Source of the DNA: Pseudisothecium myosuroides
Lineage: Eukaryota > Streptophyta > Bryopsida > Hypnales > Lembophyllaceae
DNA: 64,000 nucleotides
Direction of reading: 5' to 3'
Assembly: GCA_951799445.1 (NCBI GenBank)
Contig: OX637291.1
Location: 13,270,501 to 13,334,500, forward strand
The translations under genes and the position numbers were made by a program. The stretch's first letter is position 1; each line of letters begins with the position of its first letter. Positions 49,520-61,028 of this stretch are shown here, one piece after another. The notes beneath the pieces are model-generated. The model searched no databases. It saw only the letters and a program-made list of their open reading frames with translations, and had not been told where the DNA came from.

Positions 49520-49692
49520 TGTTGGAATATTCTGCAATCTTACAGGAGTATGAGCAAAAACGTAGTTTGCATTAACAGATGATGATTAGCATAATAAGGC
49601 AACGTATATATACACAGTGACTTAACCTAACTAGATGATAACACGAGGATGAAAGTCCTCATTCATAAGAGGGATGGAACCCTAATCTAACA
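49520..49692 (-). repeat. Copia 5' LTR
   Basis: 173 bp, partner of 23160-23332. On the minus strand TGTATATATACG near 49600-49612 is a likely TATA box. Confidence 0.95.
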
Positions 49693-51533
49693 CAAATGTC
49701 CCTTCCAAGTTTGATAGCTGCGCAAGGGGCTGGGCAATTGCTACATGTACCAGATGTTGGTGATTTCAGAGTTGAGTGGCACCTAGCTGGAGACATGAAG
49801 AGCATCAAATGCATGTATGGCTTATCTATGGGAGCAAATAGCCTTCATTTGTGCATATACTGCATGCAGAAGCAAAAAAAGCCAGTGGTAACTAGTATTG
49901 GAGAAGCAGAAGCCTTGTTCAAGAGCAACGCCTTCTCCTGGGATGATGGCTTATTTTCAAGTTCAATTGCAGCTAAGCTTGTAGAAGGAGTTGAAACTGC
50001 AGGCTGGTGGAATGGGATCTTACCGATACCGATGGACCGAGTACACATTTGCACGCTTCACGCCTTCAATCGCATTGTTGAGAAGATTGTTCAGCTGCAC
50101 TTCATCCACGTCTGGACTATTCGAAACCCAACTCTCAGAAAACAAGCCATCGATGAGATGCAGAAAGTGGTTTCCCTTACCGGCGCTCATGGTGGAGACG
50201 TGAGAATTTGCAAAGATGCCGAACTATCAGGAAAATCAAACAACGTCCCAAACAAACCAAGTTTCAGCGGAGTTCATGCTCTAAAACTGTTCAACAAGTA
50301 TCCAACGGCAGATGGCATTGAACGAAAATTGTACATTGATGTTGTGAAAGCAGAGCACAATACTATGAATAACGGCCGAGCCAAAAGAGAAAGGATTGAG
50401 ATGTGGAAAGCTTTGGACGAATTGCAACCATACTTCAGTGGCTTGCGACTAAAAGCAGATCAGTCTCCATCAGATTTCAAGTTGAAGGTAGAACGCTAGG
50501 GAAAGCTATATGTCAAGTGCTTCGGGGAGCACCAAGTCACACACTATATGGTACGTCCTTCACTGCAATCTTACTGCGTTTGAAATGTTAAATTCTTGAT
50601 ATGCATGTTAGTATTGTTGCATGCCATTGATCTAACGACTTTATATTTTCCATGAGTATCGGGAACTTGATCGACTCATGAGTATTAGGAACTCGATCAA
50701 CTCATGAATATCAGGAATTCAAGCTAACAACTTTATGTTTCTAGTCAATATATCACTTACTCATATAAATGAATCTTACTGTTGCTTTCTTGCTGAGGGT
50801 GTCTCTCCACTAAGATAGTGGATAACTTATAGCTAATCGTGCCAAATCCATTGGGCGATTAGCGGATTAGATTTGTCTATCCATAGAAGTCTGATTTTGT
50901 AGATCACAGTGATAATTGATGTTATATAAACTACCTCTGTTACGTTTTTTGATTCATTTGACGATTCATGCTGATTGGATTGTGAATTTTGGACCATCTT
51001 ACTTTCTATTGGAATAGAGGGCTTAAAGTTCTATGTTTTGGCAAAGGGCTTTGGGAAGATTAGTGCAGTTATATTGATAATGAGAATTCAATATATGTAT
51101 AGGTTTATACAACTGCTATGTACTGATTGAATTATGTAATTGGCAGCATGTTGTAGTTCGCCATGGCCCATATTTTGTGCAGCGGTATGGTTCCCTGGCA
51201 GTTTGGTCTTGCCAGGGAATGGAAAATTCCCACCACGTAGCCAAGATTGCTTATCAACACCATACACAACATTCTGGTGGTAAACATAAAAAAAGCCCTC
51301 TTGTTCAAACATATCAACATTGGTATCGCATAATTGCTCATGGATTTCGGAACAAGGAAATTGTTTCAAATTTAGCAGTAGTTGATACATCATCTATTGA
51401 AGATGCTATAGCCAAGAGACGTGAGGCTAGTTTGAGATCAGCTTCAGCTGCACATGCTGAAATTTGGCGATCAAAATGTAGAAGGGAGGGTAGTCGATGG
51501 GTTCCTATCTCTGAAAATGAGACAACAGATTAA
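49693..51533 (+). pseudogene. Transposase-like gene, 3' part
   Basis: Exon 49693-50550 continues the exon cut at 23159; exon 51147-51533 follows after an intron with GTACGT donor and TTGGCAG acceptor, both phase 0. The protein shows GDMK, then ANS, then CIYC about 30 residues on, followed by a His-bearing stretch (DRVHICTLHAFNRIVEK) and late in the second exon YGSLAVWSCQGMENSHH. I recall such GDMK..ANS..CxxC proteins as uncharacterised transposase-like proteins in other eukaryotes, without a firm family name. An in-frame TAG at 50497 breaks the first exon 51 bases before its donor, with protein-like text (GKLYVKCFGEHQ) after it. Stop TAA at 51531. Confidence 0.65.
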
Positions 51534-52783
51534 TAACTTTCTGAGAAGGCCTTCATTATTACAACTACGCTGAAGCTGACAAGGAGGCAATGTAAACTAT
51601 TATAACCCCACATTTAAAAATTGGAAAACTACTCCACTTTTGCATGATTACTTATCTCTCTATCCTTTCCTGGAAGGAAGCCAATGAATTCAGCAATGCT
51701 AAACAAGGTTTGATGACTTTGATCAGTACAATACAGGAAATCTCACTAGTATAGACCATATCACTTGAGTATCCTCAGTAATCTCCACAAATCTTTACTA
51801 AACTACAGTAATGTACGTACCTTTGCTAAACACATTCACAGGGCTTGAATTCAAAAATATCCCATACTGAACTCGCCCAGTGAACAAGACATCTAAATGT
51901 GTAGCACGGGTGTCTCTCTATCAGCTGCATTCTTGTGCAGCTCAATTGAAGCTCTCCAGAATTTTGGCAACACTCTTTTTCATGGCGATACTGAAGTTAA
52001 CATCGATGTTAGCACATGCCAGCAAATCACCTAAACACGTTCTACATCAACCAATTTCTTAGGTCCTATTAATGCCAGCTTTATGGAAATCAAAATTCTC
52101 TCGCCTCTTCGAGGGACATATAGACAAGTTTTTCCGGTCAAAGAGGTGCAGCAAAAGTGTAGTAGCCGTAGAAATCTCGATACACGTGCGTAAGATACAT
52201 GAACAAAATTACACCAATCTACATTCCATTCCGTTTGATTCATGAGCTTGGTTCGAATTGTGTTCAAAGAGATAGGCATTCCGTTCAGGTGGGATGATCT
52301 TTTGAATGAACTTGTTTCAAGGCAAATGTTAAAAACTGCAAAAAAATCTAAGCTACAATTGCCACATCACAGGAAGAGTCAGTCAACCCCCAGCTTGCCT
52401 TTACTTTAACTTACAAAGGAATGGATTTTGTTGGGAATCATTTTCATAAAGTAGTCATATTCTGCTCATGTCAAACCGTATGCAAAAGTTAGGAAGGATC
52501 AAAGTTTTTTGGTAGAGGCTAGGTTCTAAAATCGTTTCTTCCAGCAGTTCATGTAAACAAGTTCTACATTCTCTCTGTATAAACAGTAACACTATGAACT
52601 GCAACGTAACACTTATAATCACACTCCTCTTAGCCATTTCTTTCTCTGAAAAAATGAGCCTTGCTATTCTACTAATGTTTATGAGTAAAAACTACATGCC
52701 TGCATTCCTTGCAAGGAGCATGAATTCTTCTAAAGAAAGGTAGGGTAGTCAATGGGTTTCTATCTCTGAAGAAGTCAACAGCT
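51534..52783. other. Intergenic sequence
   Basis: No gene. The block 52478-52540 matches 6690-6745. About 52740-52780 resembles the last coding bases of the preceding gene (GGGTAGTC, ATGGGTT, CTATCTCTGAA). Confidence 0.45.
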
Positions 52784-53664
52784 TTAGAACTTCTTGAAAA
52801 AGCGTAGAACCTTCGGTGGCATGACATCTGCAGCTGTGTACTTTTCTTCATTTCGTGCATTAATCTTCACAGCACCTATTCCATCTGCAATCCACATTTG
52901 ATATACTCCGTTTGTTTCTATCCCCAATTGTACTGCAACCTCTTGCCGAATGTCAACTAGAGACCAAGTCGACCCCACATCCAAATCGTGTTCTCTGTCT
53001 TCCATCTGGCAATGCACTGTCACCATAACACTGGGCATGTATTGGTCTAGGTCCACCCTTTTTGAAAGTGACACTCTTCTCTGTCAATTGTATACAAATC
53101 TAGCATATAGTGTGGACCTTGCTATGTGGAATCTGAATATTAATGAAGCCCTCGCAACTGTACACTTGATAGCATCTGCTCCAAATGTAACCTTGGAATC
53201 CCAACCACCATCCATAAGGGATTGACACAACAAGTCACTTACTCGTTTGAAAATCCACATAGTTGTTGTCTTTTGAATGGTATTTGCTGCTGCAAACAAA
53301 TCAATGAAAACACAAATAGGCATAAACCATGACAAGTGAGTCTGGCTTGATCCTGTGTTAGGCCTCATAGAATTTTGGAAGTCTAAACAAAGCCTTGCCT
53401 GGAAAGCCTCCGATGTACGCATGTCAGGGAGGGGCCACTCTAGTGACTCAAAGCTTGGTAGTGGGATTGGCTCCACTCTACCGAATCGCGTCTCTCCAAT
53501 TCGTGGAGCATATGAAGCATTATAAAAAAAAATACCGTCATGTAGAAGCTCCTTGTGAAGTCGACTCCCTCTCATGAGTTCACCCACTTCGGCATGCATG
53601 ACATCAATGACTCCTTCTATGCATTTTGGATCTAGCCATTCTTCATAAATTGAAGGATATAAGT
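52784..53664 (-). pseudogene. Unrecognised ORF with one in-frame stop
   Basis: About 293 codons in one frame. It opens after a splice-acceptor-like CTTGTAG at 53664 and ends at TGA 52784. An in-frame TGA at 53086-53084 divides it (..RFVYN, stop, ..VSLSKRVDLDQ). Text on both sides is protein-like: DVMHAEVGELMRGSR, LSWFMPICVFIDLFAAAN, and a C-terminal stretch (DVGSTWSLVDIRQEVAVQLG) that could be a beta-grasp fold by pattern alone. I recognise no family. It lies just outside the CACTA left end and is probably part of another mobile element. Confidence 0.45.
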
Positions 53665-54063
53665 CTACAAGTAGAAGTCAATATCTCAAGTAAGCAAGCA
53701 CATAAGTTAGGCTGAGAGTCCACATATATTGTGCCACAAATATTTTCCATCACAAATATTTTGGTACAAACAAGTAGGTTTCCCAAGATTATATATCAGT
53801 CTAAGATTCAAAAAATCTGAAAAATAATCATTCTGTATAATAATAGCCTAGCCAAATTCTCACAGCAGATTTCACTAGCTTCATGGATTATGCTAGGTGT
53901 GTTGTAGTGACACTCCTGTACTTCTAACTCAAAGTACAAACATTTCAGTAAATTAAGGTACAAGCATTTCAGTTGTGTGAGATTACCTGACCTTGAAAAC
54001 CTCCCAAGCATGGTGCACATTACAATGTAACTTAGAAATTAGTGTCATTTACTACTATCAGTT
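53665..54063. other. Sequence between the ORF and the CACTA end
   Basis: AT-rich; nothing coding is supported. It could hold an intron and an earlier exon of the minus-strand ORF. Confidence 0.4.
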
Positions 54064-57000
54064 CACTATAAGAAACCTCTGTTTTAGGTGATGTCAGCAA
54101 AGAACAGACCACGTTTTCCAAAACAGATGAACGTCAAATGTGAAAGGGCGTTTCGGAATGATATTTTGGAAGATGTTGACGTTGACGTGCTGACACTAGT
54201 TGAAAAATATGTCTATACAGTACATGGCGCTCTTGTTTTGAGAGACACCCATGGTGATTGAGTTGTGTTTTCTTGGAAATGTCCAACATAGAAACTATTA
54301 TGTCTTTGATGATGTTCTCAAAGAACATTTTTCCTAATGTTTTGCACTAAGTCCTCTAGTACTTGAAGGTCGCATGTGGTCCAACTACCCAGTCTGTTGT
54401 GGTGGGGCGACTATGGAAGCGCGAGTACTGTCACTGAAAAATCATGGCACTGTCTACAGAATGATGTTGTACATCATGTTCCATTCAAGCATGCTGTTGT
54501 CATGCCATTAAATTTAAAACACCGTTATCTGTAGTACGCATCATTTTCTTCCAAAACTCTGCAGACTACGAGAAGACTACCTTCACGAGGACAGAATTTG
54601 ATTTCCTCTTCACAGACTCTGTTCGTTCTACTGGCGTGCCGTTCATGTTGGTGCATCTTCAAACTTGTTCTCAACAATGGGATTTCATGTTCATGTTAAA
54701 TGCGGATTTCAATAGCGTCCATCTAAGACACAACATCGTCTTCATTCACATGAAGACAACAGATACACCAAATGCAAGTTCAGAAGCTCATACACGATTT
54801 TTGATTGACAATTAGATCGTACATTACTCTTTATTCACATGAAAGGTCTACGACAAACAGTTCCGCTCAACGTTTGAGCATCGCGTACTCTACTCACTCT
54901 CACTGGATTCGTCTCGAGCTGGTACTTGTTCAGATGTTCGTATGTGTTTGCCTCCCACGTTGGATGGAGTACAAAGTGGTTCATTGACCACCAGCACTGG
55001 TTGCAAATCCACATATTGAGCATCATTTCCAACCTGTAGAACATTTGAATGGGTACTTGCATATGATGGTTCCGTCCGCCTGCCTCGAACTTTTGTTTTG
55101 CATACCACCTTCCACCCCCGTCGATGTGGATCGTCTGAAAAGAAAACTTGTGAACAGTGCAACGGAAATGCAAAGGAATCTGCGTGCACTTTACCATCCA
55201 TGTGATTGAAATTGGCGACGGTGAAACCATATTTATCTCGCACTATGTTTGGGCTCCTAGCATCCTGTGAAGCTTTCACCCAATCACACACCAAGACTGT
55301 TGTACAATGATTTTGGTAGTCCAACTCCAGAATCTCTTCGATGTATCCAACATAATCATCGGTTGTCTCTGTTGGTCGTCCATTCAAAACGCCCCACTGC
55401 AGCTCTCGTGTGAAAGTGGCCACCACACAGGAGTCTCTTATGACTAAGGCAAATTCTGAGCTTCGGACCCGGAAATGCACTCCAAAGCAATACATATGTC
55501 TGTGGGACGCGGCTTTACGTTCAGGGGGTTGATTGTACTGTACTATATCTGCGTCCAGTTCAACCCCTGCATTCAAAGCGTCGACAACACGAACGCGAAA
55601 CCAGTCAACGAAGGGTACCAATTCACTCAAATGAAGTGGATAACGCATAGGACCTACTGCATGCTGATGCCGGTGTTCCAACCGGAAAGACTCGCGTGCC
55701 TCCCACATCCGTGTTTTTTCTGCAATGTATTCACTGCCACAATGCAAACATGAACATTAAGAAATGCATTTAGTCATTTCCATACAAGGTCTGCAGACAC
55801 CTAACTTTCAATGTTACACTCTAGTTCCTCAGAGTACTGACGTTGAATCGCTGAACCCTCTTGTTTTCCCTATTCATTCCAAGTTCACTTTGTAGTAACT
55901 GCGACATTCTGGGACCCTTTTTGGTTCTCTTGCAACTTTCTGGCATGATCGCTATACAGACCTGGTATTGAACTTATACTACCGAGAACACCTGACTCAA
56001 CTGCAAACTCTCTTCAATCCATTACAATGATGACGGGGATGTTGCTCACTCTCGCCATGGCTGCAAACATGCGGCATTGTCCAAAACGAATACATGCGCG
56101 TAGGTACGCATCTGAGATGACATTTTCCGTTTGCTTGCTTCCGTTCTTGGAAGCACTTCATCATTCATAATCGCATCTTCCATAGCATCCCACACACGAT
56201 GTGATGTTCCTCTGTACTGCTTCATGTACTCCGTGCAGAAACCGAGTGTGTCTTCCATTCTATAGCCTTCAGCGATACTCCCTTCCGGATGTGCATATGT
56301 GCGTACATAATCTTTTAATGTCTTCATGTACCTTTCTATTGGATACATCCATCGACAATGCACTGGACCGCACATGAATAATTGTTGAACCAGATGCACA
56401 GGGAGATGTGTCATGACATTAAGAAACGTTGGTGGGAACTCTTTCTCGAGCATGCACGCCGCAATTACCACATCGTTCATCAGCTCCACTTCGTCTGACA
56501 TTCGGATTTGTTTTTCACAGAGTTTCTGGAAAACCCGACACATCTTGATAATGGCTGAGCGCACATTTTCATCCAACACATTCCGAATAGCCACCGGAAG
56601 AACCTGTACAGAACGCCAATTACGTTATTCAATACTGTATCAGAGAATTAAGACATTCTAATGTAACTCACATATACGCTGTGTACACTGTCATTCTAAT
56701 AACGTGAGCTATAAACTGAAAATAGACCCTGACACTCCTTCAATGGACGTGTCGCTGTCTTTGTCTTTCTCTGTTCTGCTCCATCTGGTCAATCAGACGT
56801 ACTTATTTAAGCAGTACTGCACTTCAAAATCATATTTTCGCACCTGTTGCATCAACACATGGTAGTCGTGTGTCTTCATGTAATGCAATTTGCCGTCCAC
56901 TAAACGCTTGTGTATAGCGCCCACATAATTAGTGGGAGTGCGCATACTGCTAACGATGTCCACGAACTCCTTCCGCTCGGCGCTAGTGAAGACATAAGGA

Positions 57001-59690
57001 GGTTGCGGCATATAGTAATCAGCCTCCTCTAGTTCCGACGGTTGGAGCCATATTTCTTCACGAATACCAACATCTTCAGCGTCCAATCGACTTCCAGGAG
57101 TGTCGTTCATGGCCATTAATGTTTTCACTATGTTCTCGCAGATATTCTTTTCACAATGCATAACGTCCAGTAAATGCCGAATCAACAAATACTGTCGTCA
57201 TATTCAATCAATTGAACAAGTTTTGTTAGTCGTGTGCTAAAAAGGGTTTTCCGACGTCTGCCATACTCAGAATTCTAACTCCAGATACTTGTGCTTTACT
57301 TTTGTTCCGTTATAAAAGCTAGGAAAATCCTTGAACCACCTACTTCGTATCCTTTTAATAAATATTGACCCTGATCGTACATACAGTGCTATTGAACCTC
57401 AAATTATATTACAAGACTCGCAGCAGTACCTGCCAATATGGAAGTTCGTAGAGGATGCACAGGCGTTTCACACCTGTCCAGTGCACAGGATCATCCTCCC
57501 CGTTCTCCTTTCCTCCTAGATCTAAGTACGATTGTCGCCACGCTGCAAAACGTATCACGTCCAACCCTGACACAACTGAGGGACTCGTACCATTTTCCAC
57601 ATTGCCGTCGAACCTCTTGTTCCGACGATACGGATGATGACGTGGCAAATAACGGCGTGCCCCTCCATATATGATCTTCGATCCTCTGGCTCTGCCATTT
57701 GGTAGAACATCACCCGTCCTCCCCAAACGCGCGTGCGTGTCAGGTCCACAAGGCGGACATCCTTTGTAACCTTTGCAACAGACCCCTGATATAAGTCCAT
57801 ATGCGGGGAAATCTGAGATGGTCCAAAGGACCAAACCCTGTAGTGTGAAACCTCGAGAACCCTGAGGACGAGAGAAATCCAACGCACGAACACCAGTCCA
57901 GAGCTCTTGTAACTCCCTCATGAGAGGTCTTAGAAAGACGTCCATGTTCAATGCCGTTGGTGAATGCTTCCCAGAAATCAACAAACACAAAGATATGAAG
58001 AACTTCTTCGTGACTAACCATGGTTCAAAATTGTAACAAAGCATGAGCACAGGCCACGTGGACCAATTAGTATTGCTCAATTTGAAGGGGTTCACTCCAT
58101 CAAGTGATAATGCAAAACGCATGTTCTTGGCGTCAACTCCAAAATTCCCAAACACAGGATGACTGTTGGTGTGCTTCCAAGCTGGACTGTCCACCACCGA
58201 CCGCATTATACCGTCAGAACTGATGTGTTTCGTATAGCCAGTCAACATACCCGCTATTTCAGCGGACCTCCACATGCGCTTCAATCGTGGTATCAGTGGA
58301 AAGTGACGGAGAACTTTTGCTGGAATTGTAGAACTGCCTTCAATCCACCGGGATTTTTTGCACTTGGGACACTTATTTAATGCTGCATGTCCTTCTTCGA
58401 ATAGAACACATCCATCCGGACATGCATGCACACTGTTATAGTTCAATCCTAATTTTCTTATAGTACGTCTCGCACCGTAATGCGTGCCGGGCAGTTTGTT
58501 GTCCTTTGGAAGCAAATCCGTCGACAAGTATCGCAATAACTCGTCCGTGAATTTGTTGCTCACACGGAATACAGTGCACATATTCATGATGATGATCGTC
58601 GCTGACACCACACTACACTTAGACCCGACGTACAATGGAGTGGTTGCTTGTTCATACAATTCTTCTAAACCGTCCACGGTGTCCATACCCTCATCTTCAT
58701 TATCCACCGTCTCTATAGTGTCTCCTACTTCCACGTGCAATGCATCACCTCTATCGAACGCTTCCATAACTTGCCGATGTACTTCATGAAATTCATCTAG
58801 TTCCGGACACGTTTCGGCATTCGCGTCAGCATCCATGGCGCCACCAACATTCGCGTCACGGTTGACAGTGCCATCCTCCTGGACAACTGAACCATCAACA
58901 ATATCGTTGTCATACGCTACGTCTTCAACCCACAAACCGTGCCTTGGGTACCCATCAAGCGGATCACCTCCTATCATTGACTTCACAAGAAACGGATCTC
59001 TACCGACTGCGACATGGTGTTTCTGTATGACGTCAATTGTCTTTCGTCGTCCTCCACGACAATCTCGACACGGACATCGAAATGCTCGAACATCACGCTC
59101 AGTTGCCACACGCAACTCAGTTTGCATGATCAAATCTCCCACTGGTATATGGCGTAGAGCTCGTCCATCAGTACACATACGTATGCGTGCACGTTGATGT
59201 TCAACGTTGGAATTCATGTTTTCCACTATAGTCTCTGTTCAGAATAGACTATACCGAGTCAAAGCACCTATGTACCGGGTGTTGCACATGCTGGACGGCG
59301 ATGACGTCAGTATATACAGAGAAAACAATTGATGACACCTCTTTCAAGCTGCTACGTACAAACAGCCGTGTTCGAAATCGAAGCCACACTGTGGAAACTG
59401 AGATGTCCAAACTGTTTCACAGGTGTGCTTACCTCTTCATCGTCTACGTCATGGCCTCATCGTACTTCTGTAATAACGCCGTTGCTATGCATAGGAATCG
59501 ACAATGTAGTGGCATGGGAAATATCAGCTCTTCAGTTTCGAAAATAAAGTCTTCTGCCACGAACTGTGAACTCCTTTATTCGATGATCCTGTAAAATAAT
59601 AGCATACAATATCGTTTTGAACATACTGCAACACTTTCAACACTGTATCGCCACATCACAGTGGAGGACTAAAACAGTGGGACTCAATTT
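54064..59690 (-). mobile_element. CACTA (En/Spm) transposon
   Basis: The left end at 54064 reads CACTATAAGAAACCTCTG, a typical CACTA terminus. A TNP2-type transposase gene fills 54890-59226 on the minus strand. I cannot find a clean right end; a decayed candidate (CTAAAACAG near 59670, matching the complement of the left subterminal) suggests the end is near 59690. The right coordinate is therefore approximate. TGACGT-like words recur in the left subterminal part (54170-54195). Confidence 0.7.
54890..59226 (-). CDS. TNP2-type CACTA transposase with DUF4218 and DUF4216
   Basis: Proposed exons: 59226-57430, 57191-56844, 56603 to about 56051, and about 55700-54890. The first two junctions are clear (GGCAG|GTACTG..CGACAG|TATTTG; CAACAG|GTGCGA..TACAG|GTTCTT) and rejoin expected TNP2 text (ELPYW then RHLLDVMHCEKN; VLMQQ then LPVAIRNVL). 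Exon 1 starts with a zinc-like transposase-associated region (CPCRDCRGG) and contains the TNP2 core (CPDGCVLFE, CPKCKKSRW, WSTWPVLMLCYN). Exon 3 is DUF4218 (MTHLPVHLVQQLFMCGPVH). Exon 4 is DUF4216 (DKYGFTVANFNHMDGK). The enzyme cuts CACTA ends and moves the element. I see no in-frame stop or frameshift in the exons, so it may be intact; the third junction is less certain. Confidence 0.85.
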
Positions 59691-59950
59691 TTTAGGATAC
59701 TCTAATTCTAATCCAAGGAATTACGCATCAAGAAGAAAATTGAACGGGAAAACTTCATGATAAGACTAGGGAACCCTTAGTGGTCATGCAGCAGCCTCAT
59801 TAAACAGGTTTCAGAAGAGATGGTGCATCGGCTACCGGAAAAAACCATACTCTTCTGAGAGGAAAAGTATTACTAGCACGCTTTATACAGCTGAACAGCC
59901 GTCTACTGTCTGTGTAGTACAGAACGAAGATCCAGGGAAAACATAGTCCT
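59227..59950. other. Region upstream of the transposase
   Basis: Likely transposase promoter and CACTA right subterminal part. TGACGTCA occurs near 59302. No gene is supported. Confidence 0.4.
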
Positions 59951-60502
59951 TCATTTACATGTGTGCACATCCATTGTTTCCAAATGTGCTAAAGCCTGAC
60001 CGCTAAGCCAATCGTCGTACTCGCTTTCCCAGCTGTCGAAGGGAAATACGTCATTGTAAAACCACGACATGCAATACAGGTGGTTGTTGTAAACCTCAGT
60101 AAGTGTGTCGGGCACAAACTTCTTGGAACTCACTAGACCAAGATCATACCAAGAAGCATGCTCCATGTACTGCAGCAACAGTTGCTCCAAGTACTGTTCA
60201 TGCAGCCTATCGTACTCTTCGAACGGGTACATGCATTCGCTTTCTGAAGCGCCGCTCTCTACTGGCAGTGGAGCTGTGTCTTCAGATGGTGAGGAAAGAG
60301 ATTCATACGGTTCGAAAGGGATGAACCCTAAAGACAGCTCAGACTCATAGCTGGAGGGCAAACTTAGACTCAGTTTAGATGCAGTGGATGGAGAGTTGAA
60401 AGGTTCTAACAAGAAAGAGGAACTGCTGACGGACGACTCCATGTCGGAGATGTGCTCCATATCTTGTGATTCGAACTCCATGCAGAGCAACAAAGCAGAC
60501 AA
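59951..60502 (-). CDS. Unrecognised acidic, serine-rich ORF
   Basis: 183 residues. The first alternative start is followed by Met codons; FESQDMEHISDMESSVSSSS opens a Ser/Glu/Pro-rich N-terminal half. The C-terminal half is Tyr/Trp-rich and acidic (EQLLLQYMEHASWYDLGL, SWFYNDVFPFDSWESEYDDW). No domain is recognised and no membrane segment is seen. It lies upstream of the CACTA gene on the same strand, probably beyond the element end. Composition looks coding, but conservation is unknown. Confidence 0.45.
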   Translation of the reverse strand: MSALLLCMEFESQDMEHISDMESSVSSSSFLLEPFNSPSTASKLSLSLPSSYESELSLGFIPFEPYESLSSPSEDTAPLPVESGASESECMYPFEEYDRLHEQYLEQLLLQYMEHASWYDLGLVSSKKFVPDTLTEVYNNHLYCMSWFYNDVFPFDSWESEYDDWLSGQALAHLETMDVHTCK

Positions 60503-61028
60503 CGTGAATTCTGTGCGTACTTCTATTGAACCACAATAGTGTCAACGTGTGCACTTAAAGAGGAACGCCTTGAACGCGTGCATCTATGCAAAGGTGCTCC
60601 AGAGTTGGCTCCTGTTGCACACACATCCAACGTCAAATCAAATTCCCGTGGGCAGAGAATGCATTCTAAGAGACAGCAGGCACATATTGATGCAAAATGT
60701 ATGAACGACTAAAGACGTTGATGTGGTATAACCTCGGAGTTTGGAAACACTGGGGCGAGAAGACAACGGCTTCGTGAACTTGTCATTTTCTGTTGCACTG
60801 GAATATTTAGTTCCAGTGTTCCACAAACACAAAGTCTTTTGCATGTGCATGTTTGTGTGTTTCAATTCACTGAACTTCAATGCAACCAGTGTGTTGCTCT
60901 GTAAAAAATTGAGTTCTGAATTACAAAATTCAAACTGATGTTTCTAAAGAGTTGTCTTTCAAAGTCAATTGCATCATGAAATTCCAGAAAGTTGTACTGC
61001 ATATTAGTGACGCTCACGCTATACATTC
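60503..61028. other. Intergenic sequence
   Basis: Nothing coding is supported. Confidence 0.45.

Larger units (their letters stand above)
23160..49692 (-). mobile_element. Ty1/copia retrotransposon, interrupted by a gypsy element
   Basis: Minus strand, so the 5' LTR is at 49520-49692 and the 3' LTR at 23160-23332. Without the gypsy insert and one target copy it is about 5.7 kb, a normal copia size. Order on the minus strand is gag, protease, integrase, reverse transcriptase, RNase H, the copia order. It inserted in an exon of the transposase-like gene: removing it and one target copy rejoins codons at TCACAA|ATG in frame. Confidence 0.93.

Noticed and set aside
59500..59512. TAGTG as right end of the CACTA element
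   Set aside because: The bases next to it do not match the complement of the left terminus beyond the five-base core; the same holds for TAGTG at 59778, 60537 and 61005.
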